Source: Methanobacterium sp. PtaU1.Bin097 (GTDB lineage Archaea > Methanobacteriota > Methanobacteria > Methanobacteriales > Methanobacteriaceae). Taken from it: a stretch of 26,706 bases of DNA. Within the stretch, counting starts at the first letter, position 1, and every line of letters starts with the position of its first letter. Below the pieces are notes generated by a model. That model saw only the letters and a list, made by a program, of their open reading frames with translations, was not told the DNA's origin and searched no databases. The stretch covers positions 1 through 26,706 of the forward strand of contig MVQY01000069.1 in NCBI GenBank assembly GCA_002067325.1. The letters run 5' to 3'. This document shows, piece by piece, positions 1 to 8,368 of this stretch. Position numbers and translations under genes: made by a program.

Positions 1-1
1 A

Positions 2-715
2 GTTAGTCCTGAATTTCCCCAGAAATCAATAGATAAACTCCAAAATGAAGGTAAAACCATTATAATACTGGGTAACGACGAACATATCATCGGATTAATT
101 GGATTGATGGACAAAATCAGGCCACTTTCAAGGGAAACCATCCACGGACTTAAAGAAAGGAACATTAAGATCGTAATGCTCACCGGGGACAATGAGGGGA
201 CGGCAAAAGCAGTATCCTCCAGGATAGGAGTTGATGAGTATTACGCCGGCCTTTTACCGGAAGATAAAGTCAGAATAGTTGAGGAATTCATTGATAAAGG
301 CGAATATGTTGCCATGGTAGGTGATGGTGTAAACGATGCTCCTGCACTTACCAGGGCTAATGTGGGTATTGCTATGGGTGCTGCAGGTTCAGATGTGGCC
401 ATAGAAACGGCAGATGTAGCGTTGATGCAAGATAATATATCGAAGGTCAACTACTTCATTGATTTAAGTAGAAAGACCATGTCCGTGGTTAAACAAAACG
501 TTTCATCAGCACTGGTAATTCAATTGGTCTTAGCCGCGTTCGCTGTATTTGGATTCGTCCCATTATGGGTGGCAGTTACTTTGGGGGATGTTGGTTTGAC
601 CATTGCTGTTATATTAAATGCCCTGAGAATAGGTAACCATAGTGTTGATTTTGGTGAAGGTAAAGTGCATGATCTCGCTGGACCTTATGAAAATCAGGGA
701 TCAGAAGGAAAATAA
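2..715 (+). CDS. Zn/Cd/Pb-type P1B ATPase, C-terminal part (5' end outside window)
   Basis: C-terminal 237 residues of a heavy-metal-exporting P-type ATPase; the reading frame is open from base 2, so the gene starts upstream. Visible parts are the end of the nucleotide-binding domain, the LTGDN motif of the P domain, the GDGVNDAPAL hinge motif, and two final membrane helices. The last helix carries a DxG motif (GDVGLTIAVILNALRI) matching the Zn/Cd/Pb class (P1B-2, ZntA/CadA), where this Asp helps bind the ion. The preceding helix (VKQNVSSALVIQLV) has Gln where ZntA has its conserved Lys, so specificity may differ. The product would pump divalent metal out of the cytoplasm at the cost of ATP. 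A second P1B ATPase follows 328 bases downstream. The family call is strong; the exact metal is inferred. Confidence 0.88.
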   Translation, partial: VSPEFPQKSIDKLQNEGKTIIILGNDEHIIGLIGLMDKIRPLSRETIHGLKERNIKIVMLTGDNEGTAKAVSSRIGVDEYYAGLLPEDKVRIVEEFIDKGEYVAMVGDGVNDAPALTRANVGIAMGAAGSDVAIETADVALMQDNISKVNYFIDLSRKTMSVVKQNVSSALVIQLVLAAFAVFGFVPLWVAVTLGDVGLTIAVILNALRIGNHSVDFGEGKVHDLAGPYENQGSEGK

Positions 716-1043
716 CTCCCTTTTTTCTTATTTCATGGAGATTAAGAAATCTAATATTAAAGTAATATTGATTTATAATACTATTTTTAGGATGTCCTAA
801 TTTCGAATTTTTTGATTCATTTTTAAAATCCTTTATTTCTGTTAATTTAATTTTTGAAGATGTATAAAACTTTTGATGATCAAATAAATCAAGTAAATTT
901 TATTATTACTTAAATAACCTTGATAAATACCTTTAAATACTATTAAACCCGTTATAATAACGTTAATACATTTCAAAAGTGGGTTATGATATATGATGGG
1001 TAATACTTTTTTAATGTATTTTTAAGTAGCAGGGTGCACCAAT
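716..1043. other. 328-base AT-rich intergenic region between two metal ATPase genes
   Basis: No convincing gene. It begins with a T-rich stretch (718-728) that may end transcription of the upstream ATPase. It holds a TATA-like stretch at 771-780 followed by a TTAGG-N4-CCTAA palindrome (787-800). A second TATA-like stretch CTTTAAATAC (931-940) and an 11-base palindrome GTTATAATAAC (951-961) lie closer to the next gene. An 8-bp inverted repeat (965-972 with 1013-1020) could be chance in such AT-rich DNA. An ATG at 860 opens only 16 codons. Confidence 0.6.
787..800. promoter_or_regulatory. DtxR-type operator candidate (TTAGG-N4-CCTAA)
   Basis: TTAGGATGTCCTAA: two perfect 6-base arms around a 2-base centre. 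It lies 7 bases after a TATA-like stretch (771-780), the same geometry as the paired boxes at 4136-4175. The TTAGG...CCTAA pattern resembles known DtxR/IdeR/MntR-family metal-regulator sites. That it governs the downstream metal ATPase is inferred. Confidence 0.5.
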
Positions 1044-2981
1044 ATGAGAGATCTAACCAGTTTTAAAGATTTTATAGGTAACAGTGAAAATCGGACCATT
1101 ATTTTAACCATCATATCAGCGATCTTTCTTTTGATTAGCTGGCTGGGACTCTTAAAGGGTATACTGCCTTTTGACCCCGCCTTGATAAGTATAGTTATCA
1201 GCGGTACTCCAATACTCCTTGAAGCAGCGAAAGGACTCATCACATCCTTTGATTTAAAGGCGAATGTCCTGGTAAGCATCGCACTCATCGCATCGGTTGT
1301 CATCGGGGAATACTTTGCAGCAGGAGAAATCGCGGTTATCATGATGATCGGAGAGATACTGGAAGATCACACCGTTAGAAAAGCACAGGAAAGTGTTAAA
1401 AAGCTCATCCAACTTGCTCCTCCCGTAGCAAGGATAAGAACAACAGATGGAGAAAAGGAAATTTCCATTCAAGAGGTGAAGACCAACGATATTATCCTGG
1501 TTAAGCCTGGTGAGTCAATCCCGGTAGATGGGGTGATTGTGAAGGGCCATACTTCCATCAATCAATCTATAATCACCGGGGAATCCATGCCAGTGGATAA
1601 AACAGTGTCTGACGAGGTGTTTGTAGGTACGTTGAACCAGTTGGGAGTGGTTGAAGTAAAAGCTACCAAAGTTGGTGAGGACACCTCTCTGGCTAAGCTT
1701 ATAAGACTGGTCAAGGAAGCTGAAAACAAAAAAGCCCCTGTTGTTCGTATTACAGATAGAGTGGCTACTATAATTGTACCCATGGCGATTTTAGCCTCCA
1801 TAGTTACCTATTTCCTGACGTATGATATCATAAGGGTGGTGACCATTCTGGTGGTGTTCTGTCCCTGTGCCCTGGTACTGGCCACACCAACTGCCATCAT
1901 GGCCGGCATAGGCAATGCGTCACGTAAAGGTATCTTAATTAAAAGTGGTGAAGCACTGGAGAAGGTGGGTCAAATTGACACCATAGCCTTCGATAAAACC
2001 GGTACTATCACCAAGGGCAAACCGGAAGTAATTGATGTCATCCCCTTAACTCAGGAGCACGGTGAAGAAGAAATCCTCAGGTGGGCAGCGGCAGCAGAGA
2101 AGTTTTCAGAGCATCCAATAGGTAAGGCGATTTATACCAAGGCTAGGGAGAGATCACTGGATGCAGACGATCCCCACGAGTTTAAAATAGAATTAGGCCA
2201 GGGAGTTATGGCCCTGATAAACAACAAGAGAGTTTTGGTGGGTAATCAAAAGTTAATTAAAAGGAATGGGATTGAACTAACTCAGGAACAAAGCAGTCTG
2301 ATTCGTTCCCATGAAAACCAGGGGAAAACTGTTCTGATGGTTGCCCGGGAAAATTCCATAATCGGTCTTTTAACCATTGCAGACAAAGTGAAAGATAACG
2401 TCCCAGAAACCATACACCAGCTTAAAGGAATGGTGGGTGAAATTCTGCTCTTAACCGGTGATAATAAAGATACGGCGGGGTCCATTGCCCGGCAGGTGGG
2501 TATAGATGAAGTATACTATGAACAACTCCCTAACGACAAGGTTAAGGTAATAGAGGGCCAGTTGAAGGATAACAAAAAGGTAGCCATGGTTGGTGACGGG
2601 ATAAATGATGCCCCTGCCCTTGCCATATCACATGTGGGGGTTTCTATGGGGGCGTTAGGGGCGGATGTTGCTATAGAAACGGCGGATATTGCTTTGATGT
2701 CCGATGACATAGGCAAAATCCCCGAGTTGATAAATCTTTCTGGTAAGGTTTTAGGCACCATAAACGTGAACATCGTGGTACCGATACTCATCAACTGTAC
2801 AGCTATCCTTCTCGCCGCGTTTGGGATCATCGGACCTGTAGCTGGTGCTTTAATCCATAATGCCGGGTCGGTCCTGGTGGTGGCCAATAGTTCCAGACTG
2901 ATAACCTACAATGGTAAGTCTAAACCATCTAAAAAGGTTCGGGATTTACACGTACAACCACTATCTAAGGTACGGAGATAA
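1044..2981 (+). CDS. Heavy-metal-translocating P1B-type ATPase
   Basis: Complete 645-residue P1B ATPase, an ATP-driven membrane metal exporter. Motifs in order: TGES actuator motif (about 178-181), CPC ion-binding motif in a membrane helix (273-275, followed by ALVLATPTA), the phosphorylated Asp in DKTGT (about 317), the SEHP motif of the nucleotide-binding domain (about 355-358), LTGDN, and GDGINDAPAL (from 517). The last helix reads HNAGSVLVVANSSRL, unlike the DxG of the neighbouring ATPase, so the two pumps probably carry different ions. There is no N-terminal HMA domain or CxxC metal-binding motif. The ATG start has only a weak GGTG upstream. The nearby DtxR-like box (787-800) would fit an iron- or manganese-responsive exporter, but the ion cannot be read from sequence alone. 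Confidence 0.9.
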   Translation: MRDLTSFKDFIGNSENRTIILTIISAIFLLISWLGLLKGILPFDPALISIVISGTPILLEAAKGLITSFDLKANVLVSIALIASVVIGEYFAAGEIAVIMMIGEILEDHTVRKAQESVKKLIQLAPPVARIRTTDGEKEISIQEVKTNDIILVKPGESIPVDGVIVKGHTSINQSIITGESMPVDKTVSDEVFVGTLNQLGVVEVKATKVGEDTSLAKLIRLVKEAENKKAPVVRITDRVATIIVPMAILASIVTYFLTYDIIRVVTILVVFCPCALVLATPTAIMAGIGNASRKGILIKSGEALEKVGQIDTIAFDKTGTITKGKPEVIDVIPLTQEHGEEEILRWAAAAEKFSEHPIGKAIYTKARERSLDADDPHEFKIELGQGVMALINNKRVLVGNQKLIKRNGIELTQEQSSLIRSHENQGKTVLMVARENSIIGLLTIADKVKDNVPETIHQLKGMVGEILLLTGDNKDTAGSIARQVGIDEVYYEQLPNDKVKVIEGQLKDNKKVAMVGDGINDAPALAISHVGVSMGALGADVAIETADIALMSDDIGKIPELINLSGKVLGTINVNIVVPILINCTAILLAAFGIIGPVAGALIHNAGSVLVVANSSRLITYNGKSKPSKKVRDLHVQPLSKVRR

Positions 2982-3102
2982 ATACTTGAAAAGAGTTAAT
3001 TTATAAACTTAAAACTCATTTTTCTTACTTGAGTGAAATTTTATATAATTTAAATAATCAATTAGACAAATTATATCCCATAATTTTTAAGTTTTGACCT
3101 AT

Positions 3103-4054
3103 ATGAATATTCTAGGAAAATTTCAAACCATTATAATATTTGCAGCTCTAATCCTGGGACTACTTTTTGGTCAGGTAGCCATAATATCAGACAATGCTAG
3201 TCATTTTGTAGTGCCTTTTCTATTCGCTATGTTGTTTGGTGTCTTCCTAGGCAATACCTCTCAAGGATTTTACTAAAGGTTTCTCTAACTTCAGGTTCAC
3301 CAGGCTTACTCTATTGATTAATTTCATCTGGACTCCACTGCTTGCATATTTTTTAGGTGCCATTTTCCTAAATCAAGAACCTGCATTATGGATTGGCTTT
3401 GTCATGCTCATGGTAACACCGTGCACTGACTGGTACATCGTGTTTACCAACATTGCAAGGGGTAACGTTCCTTTAAGTGCATCCATACTTCCTTTAAACT
3501 TGGTGTTACAGCTTATCTTGTTACCTGTTTATTTACTGCTATTTTTCGGTGCATCCGGAACCTTTGATACGGGGATGTTAATTGAAAGCATAGTATGCAT
3601 CGTTTTATTGCCATTTATCCTGGCTCAGATCGTCCGTTATTTACTCAGTAAGTGGAATTCCATTGAAAGACCGGTAATATCCTTCTTTACTTCTGCACAA
3701 ATTATTTTCCTGAGCCTGGCTATTTTTTGCATGTTCGCTTCCCAAGGAAGATATCTGCTGGATAATTTGATGGTAGTTTTAATCCTGTTCATTCCAATTC
3801 TATTGTTCTTCATAATCAACTTCCTATTGGTACGGGTTGTGGCTAAAATAGCTAAATTAGCTTATGGAGAATGCACCAGTTTATGTTTAACAACGTTGGC
3901 CAGAAATTCGCCAATAGCTTTAGCCATCGCAGTGGTTGCATTTCCAAACGAACCTTTAATAGCTTTAACTCTGGTAATAGGGCCCTTAATTGAACTACCA
4001 GTTTTGGCTATCGTTTCTCAGGTATTATTATTTATAAAAGAGAGAGCCGTTTAA
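3103..4054 (+). pseudogene. ACR3/BASS-type arsenic-resistance permease, frameshifted
   Basis: Two adjacent frames together encode one member of the arsenic-resistance (ACR3-like, bile acid:Na+ symporter superfamily) permeases, about 317 residues, near the usual family length. The first frame (ATG 3103, stop 3274-3276) gives the first helices. From about 3251 the protein continues in the +1 frame (IPLKDFTKGFSNFRFTRL, then INFIWTPLLAYFLG and TPCTDWYIVFT) to the stop at 4054. One surplus base, or two missing, near 3249-3252 explains the break. The rest of the second frame is intact and family-like, so the lesion is recent or a sequencing error. An intact protein would export arsenite or a related oxyanion, matching the adjacent metal pumps. 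The ATG has no Shine-Dalgarno but lies about 30 bases after a TATA-like stretch (about 3070-3077), which fits a leaderless transcript. Confidence 0.75.
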
Positions 4055-4063
4055 TCTCCTTAA

Positions 4064-4093
4064 GTGTTTTTTAGGATTTTTATTTTGAAATCC
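4064..4093 (+). terminator. Possible terminator after permease gene
   Basis: A run of six T is followed by a small inverted repeat, GGATTT (4074-4079) with AAATCC (4088-4093), 10-20 bases after the permease stop. T-runs commonly end archaeal transcripts; the hairpin is weak. Confidence 0.35.
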
Positions 4094-4115
4094 AAAATTA
4101 TTTGATATACCAAAA

Positions 4116-4175
4116 CTTTATATACTATGAAAGATTTAGGTATACCTAACACTACAAAGTTTAGGCATACCTAAA
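4116..4175 (+). promoter_or_regulatory. TATA box with two tandem DtxR-type operators
   Basis: A TATA box CTTTATATACT (4116-4126) is followed by two palindromes: TTAGGTATACCTAA (4136-4149, perfect) and TTTAGGCATACCTAAA (4160-4175, one centre mismatch). Their TTAGG starts are 25 bases apart. The first covers the zone between the TATA box and the expected transcription start; the second lies just downstream. Such placement fits repression. The motif resembles sites of DtxR-family Fe/Mn repressors; the regulator itself is not in the window. Confidence 0.65.
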
Positions 4176-4195
4176 TTTTATGTGAAGGTTATATC

Positions 4196-4384
4196 ATGAG
4201 ATGTAAAATATGTGGATATGTTTTTGACGAAACTAAAAAGACCGAAACTTGCCAATTCTGTTTGGAATCAAATTGTGGCATGGTTAGATGCCCTAACTGT
4301 GGATATGAAACTATACCTGAGTCGAAAGCTGATTCAAAATTGGTAAATTTCCTAAAAAAGAGGTTTAAATCTGAAAATAAGTAA
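4196..4384 (+). CDS. Small seven-cysteine zinc-ribbon protein, Feo-associated type
   Basis: 62-residue soluble protein with cysteines at 3, 6, 19, 22, 27, 32 and 35. The pattern is CKICGYVFD, CQFC, C, then CPNCGYETIPE, followed by a basic tail. This layout resembles small cysteine-rich proteins that I recall being encoded beside feoA/feoB ferrous-iron transport genes in archaea and anaerobic bacteria; their role is unclear (metal binding or sensing). Here no feo gene lies nearby, so it appears as an orphan. The start is supported by GAAGGT (4184-4189) six bases before the ATG. The promoter with two DtxR-type boxes directly upstream supports a metal-responsive role. Zinc or iron-sulfur binding is inferred from the cysteines. 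Confidence 0.75.
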   Translation: MRCKICGYVFDETKKTETCQFCLESNCGMVRCPNCGYETIPESKADSKLVNFLKKRFKSENK

Positions 4385-4430
4385 TTTAGGTCGTGTTAGA
4401 TCTTTAAATTTTTTTAATTTTCCTAAATTA
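4382..4430 (+). repeat. 9-bp inverted repeat overlapping the stop codon
   Basis: TAATTTAGG (4382-4390, including the TAA stop of the zinc-ribbon gene) pairs perfectly with CCTAAATTA (4422-4430) across 31 bases that include a seven-T run. It may act as a terminator or be split TTTAGG/CCTAAA half-sites. Confidence 0.4.
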
Positions 4431-4708
4431 AGGGAGGTGGTAGTAAAAATGGTGAAATATAGAGTATGGTTTTAGGACACTTCTGCCAAAAGATCATCTA
4501 AAAATTCTTAAAACCATTACTCAAATCTTATTTCCTCCAAAATATATGACTTTAAGCATCCTCCATCCTCAGCTCAAATGTATCAAAGCTTAAAGTCATA
4601 TGTTTTACATTCCTCCCCATGTATGGCTTTAAGTCTCCCCTTAAATCCTCTTTATTCTATCACGTGACTTAAAGCCATACATATTATATTATAACTCATT
4701 TTTCTAAC
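4385..4708. other. 324-base region without a sizeable gene
   Basis: It lies between the 3' ends of two convergent genes. It contains a strong ribosome binding site GGGAGGTGG (4432-4440) before an 8-codon open frame (ATG 4449, TAG 4473-4475), and the tandem-hairpin element at 4539-4682. A T5 run (4699-4703) follows on the plus strand. Confidence 0.6.
4539..4682 (+). ncRNA. Tandem-hairpin element, candidate structured small RNA
   Basis: Two hairpins in series. Stem 1 pairs 4539-4557 with 4588-4606 (19 bp, one G-U), loop 30 nt. Stem 2 pairs 4619-4635 with 4666-4682 (17 bp, perfect), loop 30 nt. Both stems share the core TATGRCTTTAAG; the R position is A-T in stem 1 and G-C in stem 2, a compensatory change that suggests the pairing itself is kept. 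On the plus strand CCTCC, the anti-Shine-Dalgarno core, occurs in the leader (4534-4538), loop 1 (4560-4564) and linker (4612-4616), with TCCTC in loop 2. A T5 run at 4699-4703 could end the RNA. Strand, promoter and function are inferred; a minus-strand 3'-UTR element of the convergent gene is the main alternative. Confidence 0.5.
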
Positions 4709-5926
<1,218 letters not shown>

Positions 5927-6299
5927 TTTTCCACCTGTAGATAAAATTAAACATAATATTAATTGGTTAAAATTATTAGAAATATTTTATTTTTAATTCT
6001 ATTTAAAAATAATTTTATTTTGGAGTAAGGATTTCTATTTAAGATTTGAAAAGTTAAAATTCAGAGATCTGGCCAAAAAAATGTGATAGAAATATATGCA
6101 AGTAAGTCTGCCGTTTTAAAGAGCCTTCTTCCTATCATCATATTATTTAGTGGTTATAGTGGTAATCGTATTCAATGTCTCATATTTATATCCTAAATTT
6201 AGATGGAATTGACAACCCAAATCTAGATTAAAAAATAGGAAAGGATATTAATAAAAGGTTAGTTTTGGGATTTTAAATAAATAGTGGCTTAATAGGGAT
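5927..6299. other. 373-base AT-rich region without a recognised gene
   Basis: It holds the promoter side of the LOR/SDH gene and the downstream flank of the small basic gene. A 10-base palindrome CTAAATTTAG sits near 6193-6202. I see no open frame with a ribosome binding site beyond a few codons, and no RNA gene. Confidence 0.5.
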
Positions 6300-6395
6300 T
6301 TAAGATTTTTTAACTCCTCTACCCCTCTTACTACCTGGTTTTTTATACTTCCTCTTCGGTCTGGTTCTCTTGTTAGTTCCTGATACTTTTGACAT
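6300..6395 (-). CDS. Tiny, very basic protein (31 residues)
   Basis: 31-residue open frame with a strong ribosome binding site (AAGGAG, about 8 bases before the ATG at 6395). Fourteen of 31 residues are Lys or Arg, with runs such as KRTRPKRKYKKPGSKRGRG; there is no acidic residue, Cys or hydrophobic segment. It lies 33 bases downstream of agmatinase on the same strand, so it may be the last gene of the aIF5A-agmatinase transcript. Composition suggests nucleic acid or ribosome binding, but no family is recognised. The ribosome binding site and composition argue that it is real. Confidence 0.6.
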   Translation of the reverse strand: MSKVSGTNKRTRPKRKYKKPGSKRGRGVKKS

Positions 6396-6428
6396 AATTT
6401 TCAACTCCTTTTAATAATTTTTTTAGAT

Positions 6429-7289
6429 TCATAAACAAATATAATCATAAACAACCTGTGCAGCATTTACCGAGGTTATATCCCCCACACAGCGGGAGGA
6501 GACTTCCACTAAATCGAAGCCAACCACATCCTTACCCTCTAAAGAGAAGATTAACTTCTGCAACTCCAGGGGATTTAAACCTCCAGTGCAGGGAGTACCG
6601 ACTGATGGCGCATACGCCGGGTCTAACACGTCTATATCCAATGTAACATATATTAGGCCTTTAATGGATGAAATTAACTTTTCTACATCTTTTAGATTCT
6701 CTTTAACCCAGGATGAAGTGAGATATTTAACCCCGGCGTCCCGGGCGAATTCCACCTCATCTTTGGTTCCGGATCTGATTCCGACTTGGATGATCCCATC
6801 CGGGTTCAAATCATAAATCCGCCTCATCACCGTTGCGTGCGAGTATTTCTCGCCCTGATAGATATCACGGAGGTCCATATGGGCGTCGAAGTGTAGAACA
6901 GTAACATCCTGGGCATCAAATGCCTTCAAAACGCTATAACTGACGCTGTGTTCCCCACCAAGTGTTATGGGGTTAAGTTCCAATTCTTTAATCTCCTGGA
7001 TGGTTGATTCCAGGTGCCTGCTGGTTTTCTGGAAGTTCCCATGGACCACCTGCAAGTTTCCCAGGTCATAGAAAGGTTCCGAAGGCTCCTTATTCAGGTT
7101 GAGATGGTATTTCTCTAGGTTGTAGGATGCTTCCCGGATTGCATTCGGTCCAAATCTTGCTCCTGGGAGATAAGTAGTAGTGCTGTCGAATGGCACCCCT
7201 AAAATACCGTACCGTCCTGATTTTGGTCGGTCATCATTAAATTCCTTGGAAAATGCAAATTTTAAAGGATTTTCAGTGTACAAGAGCAT
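6429..7289 (-). CDS. speB: Agmatinase (ureohydrolase family)
   Basis: Hydrolyses agmatine to putrescine and urea, the second step from arginine to polyamines. The binuclear Mn site motifs are all present: GGEHS, FDAHMDLR, SHATVMRR and DIDVLDPAYAPSVGTP, with the C-terminal VEVSSR segment. The length (286 residues) is normal. Two ATG codons two codons apart (7295 and 7289) are possible; GAGG lies only two bases before the first but about 8 before the second, so 7289 is chosen. It lies downstream of aIF5A on the same strand and near the divergent arginine decarboxylase that makes its substrate. Arginase activity cannot be formally excluded, but the context favours agmatine. Confidence 0.9.
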   Translation of the reverse strand: MLLYTENPLKFAFSKEFNDDRPKSGRYGILGVPFDSTTTYLPGARFGPNAIREASYNLEKYHLNLNKEPSEPFYDLGNLQVVHGNFQKTSRHLESTIQEIKELELNPITLGGEHSVSYSVLKAFDAQDVTVLHFDAHMDLRDIYQGEKYSHATVMRRIYDLNPDGIIQVGIRSGTKDEVEFARDAGVKYLTSSWVKENLKDVEKLISSIKGLIYVTLDIDVLDPAYAPSVGTPCTGGLNPLELQKLIFSLEGKDVVGFDLVEVSSRCVGDITSVNAAQVVYDYICL

Positions 7290-7334
7290 GTGCATATCCT
7301 CAAAATTTAAGGTTCGTCCACAAAATCAGAGACT

Positions 7335-7352
7335 AAAAAAGGATTACCTTTT
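7335..7352 (-). terminator. Small hairpin with T-run after aIF5A
   Basis: On the minus strand AAAAGG-TAAT-CCTTTT forms a 6-bp stem with a 4-base loop, running into a T-run (complement of A's at 7335-7340), 16 bases after the aIF5A stop. It could terminate or attenuate transcription into agmatinase. Confidence 0.4.
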
Positions 7353-7367
7353 ATTATCCCTTTATTC

Positions 7368-7757
7368 TTATTTTATCCGCATCAATTTCTTGTTGCCCAG
7401 GGCAACTATGTAACCTACTTCTGCACCTTCAACCAGGTCGTTACGCAGGTCATCAGGTATAGGCACCTCGAATGTTTCGTAGGTTTCCAGATCCATAAGC
7501 TGCACATCACTACCCATTAAAGCCAGGACCTGAGCGGTCCTTTTATCTATTATAGGGATGTCGATTTTAGCGTCTACTGGTTTAACGATGCCTCTTTTCT
7601 GGTTGTCGAAAATTCCAATGGCATCTACTCGTGCCTTGGCTGCCCCGTGCTTTCCCGGGGAGGATGTTTGGATGTTCACTATTTTAGATGCTTCACCATC
7701 TAATATGACATATTTACCTACTTTTAAAGTTTTAACTTCAACTACTTTTTTTGACAT
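7368..7757 (-). CDS. Translation initiation factor 5A (aIF5A)
   Basis: 129-residue archaeal IF5A, which binds the ribosome and promotes peptide bond formation at stalling sequences. The hypusine loop reads SSPGKHGAAKAR, so Lys36 is the expected (deoxy)hypusine residue. An N-terminal SH3-like barrel is followed by an OB-fold domain (from about residue 72). The start is supported by GGAGGT on the minus strand about 10 bases before the ATG. Hypusine is made from a polyamine that derives from agmatine; agmatinase follows downstream and arginine decarboxylase is divergent, so the modified factor and its precursor supply are encoded together. Confidence 0.95.
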   Translation of the reverse strand: MSKKVVEVKTLKVGKYVILDGEASKIVNIQTSSPGKHGAAKARVDAIGIFDNQKRGIVKPVDAKIDIPIIDKRTAQVLALMGSDVQLMDLETYETFEVPIPDDLRNDLVEGAEVGYIVALGNKKLMRIK

Positions 7758-7908
7758 TTAAATAAACCTCCGATTAATCCGTATTAAAAATTAAATTTCT
7801 AAATAGATTAGAAAACATTAATTTATAATTAAAGGAATGCAAAGATTAGATCGTTTATGTTAATACAAAGGCTATATTTTTTTCAATATTTAAACTTTGA
7901 GTGGTAAC

Positions 7909-8352
7909 ATGAAAGTATCCATAACTTCAGGAAAAGCAGAAGGCCCATCAAAACTCAACGCCTTTGACAATGCCTTGCTCGCTGCAGGGATAGGAGATGT
8001 TAATCTTATAAAAGTTTCCAGCATCATACCCACCGGGGCAGAAATAGTGGAGCTCCCCCAGTTTCCAGCGGGGAAGATGGTTAACACCGTGCTTTCCTAT
8101 GTCTCGTCAAGTCGGGAAGGTGACCAGCTATGCGCTGTTATAGCGGTGGCCATATCAGATGAACTGGGATGTGTGGTGGAGCATGGTGGTATTAATCAGG
8201 ATCCAGAGAAGGTTAAGGGAGAAGCACTGGACATGGTCAACAGTATGATGCGGATTCGTGGATTAGAAATTAAAGATATAATTATCAAATGCCAGGAGCA
8301 CCGGGTTAAAAACCAGGGTGCAGCCATAGCAGCAGTGGTTTACCTGGAATAA
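7909..8352 (+). CDS. pdaD: Pyruvoyl-dependent arginine decarboxylase
   Basis: Converts arginine to agmatine and CO2, entry to archaeal polyamine synthesis. The proenzyme (147 residues from ATG 7909) cleaves itself between Ser37 and Ser38 in KVSSIIPTGAE, leaving a pyruvoyl cofactor on the larger chain. N-terminal SGKAEGPSKLNAFDNAL and C-terminal KNQGAAIAAVVYLE are typical of the family. A TTG four codons upstream is open but the ATG gives the normal N-terminus. It is transcribed divergently from aIF5A with a shared 151-base promoter region, and the phosphatase gene starts 16 bases after its stop. Confidence 0.93.
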   Translation: MKVSITSGKAEGPSKLNAFDNALLAAGIGDVNLIKVSSIIPTGAEIVELPQFPAGKMVNTVLSYVSSSREGDQLCAVIAVAISDELGCVVEHGGINQDPEKVKGEALDMVNSMMRIRGLEIKDIIIKCQEHRVKNQGAAIAAVVYLE

Positions 8353-8368
8353 GGAGGCAGTTAAGGAA

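Noticed and set aside
965..1020. 8-bp inverted repeat before the second ATPase
   Set aside because: Very AT-rich, 40-base loop; expected by chance.
3240..3262. Programmed +1 frameshift in the permease (Ty1-like site)
   Set aside because: The sequence reads CTA GGC in the zero frame, not the CTT AGG C heptamer, and this family is not known to use recoding.
4539..4682. CRISPR-like array with repeats and ~30-nt spacers
   Set aside because: The four related units alternate in orientation and form stems; repeats are short and diverged, and no cas gene is present.
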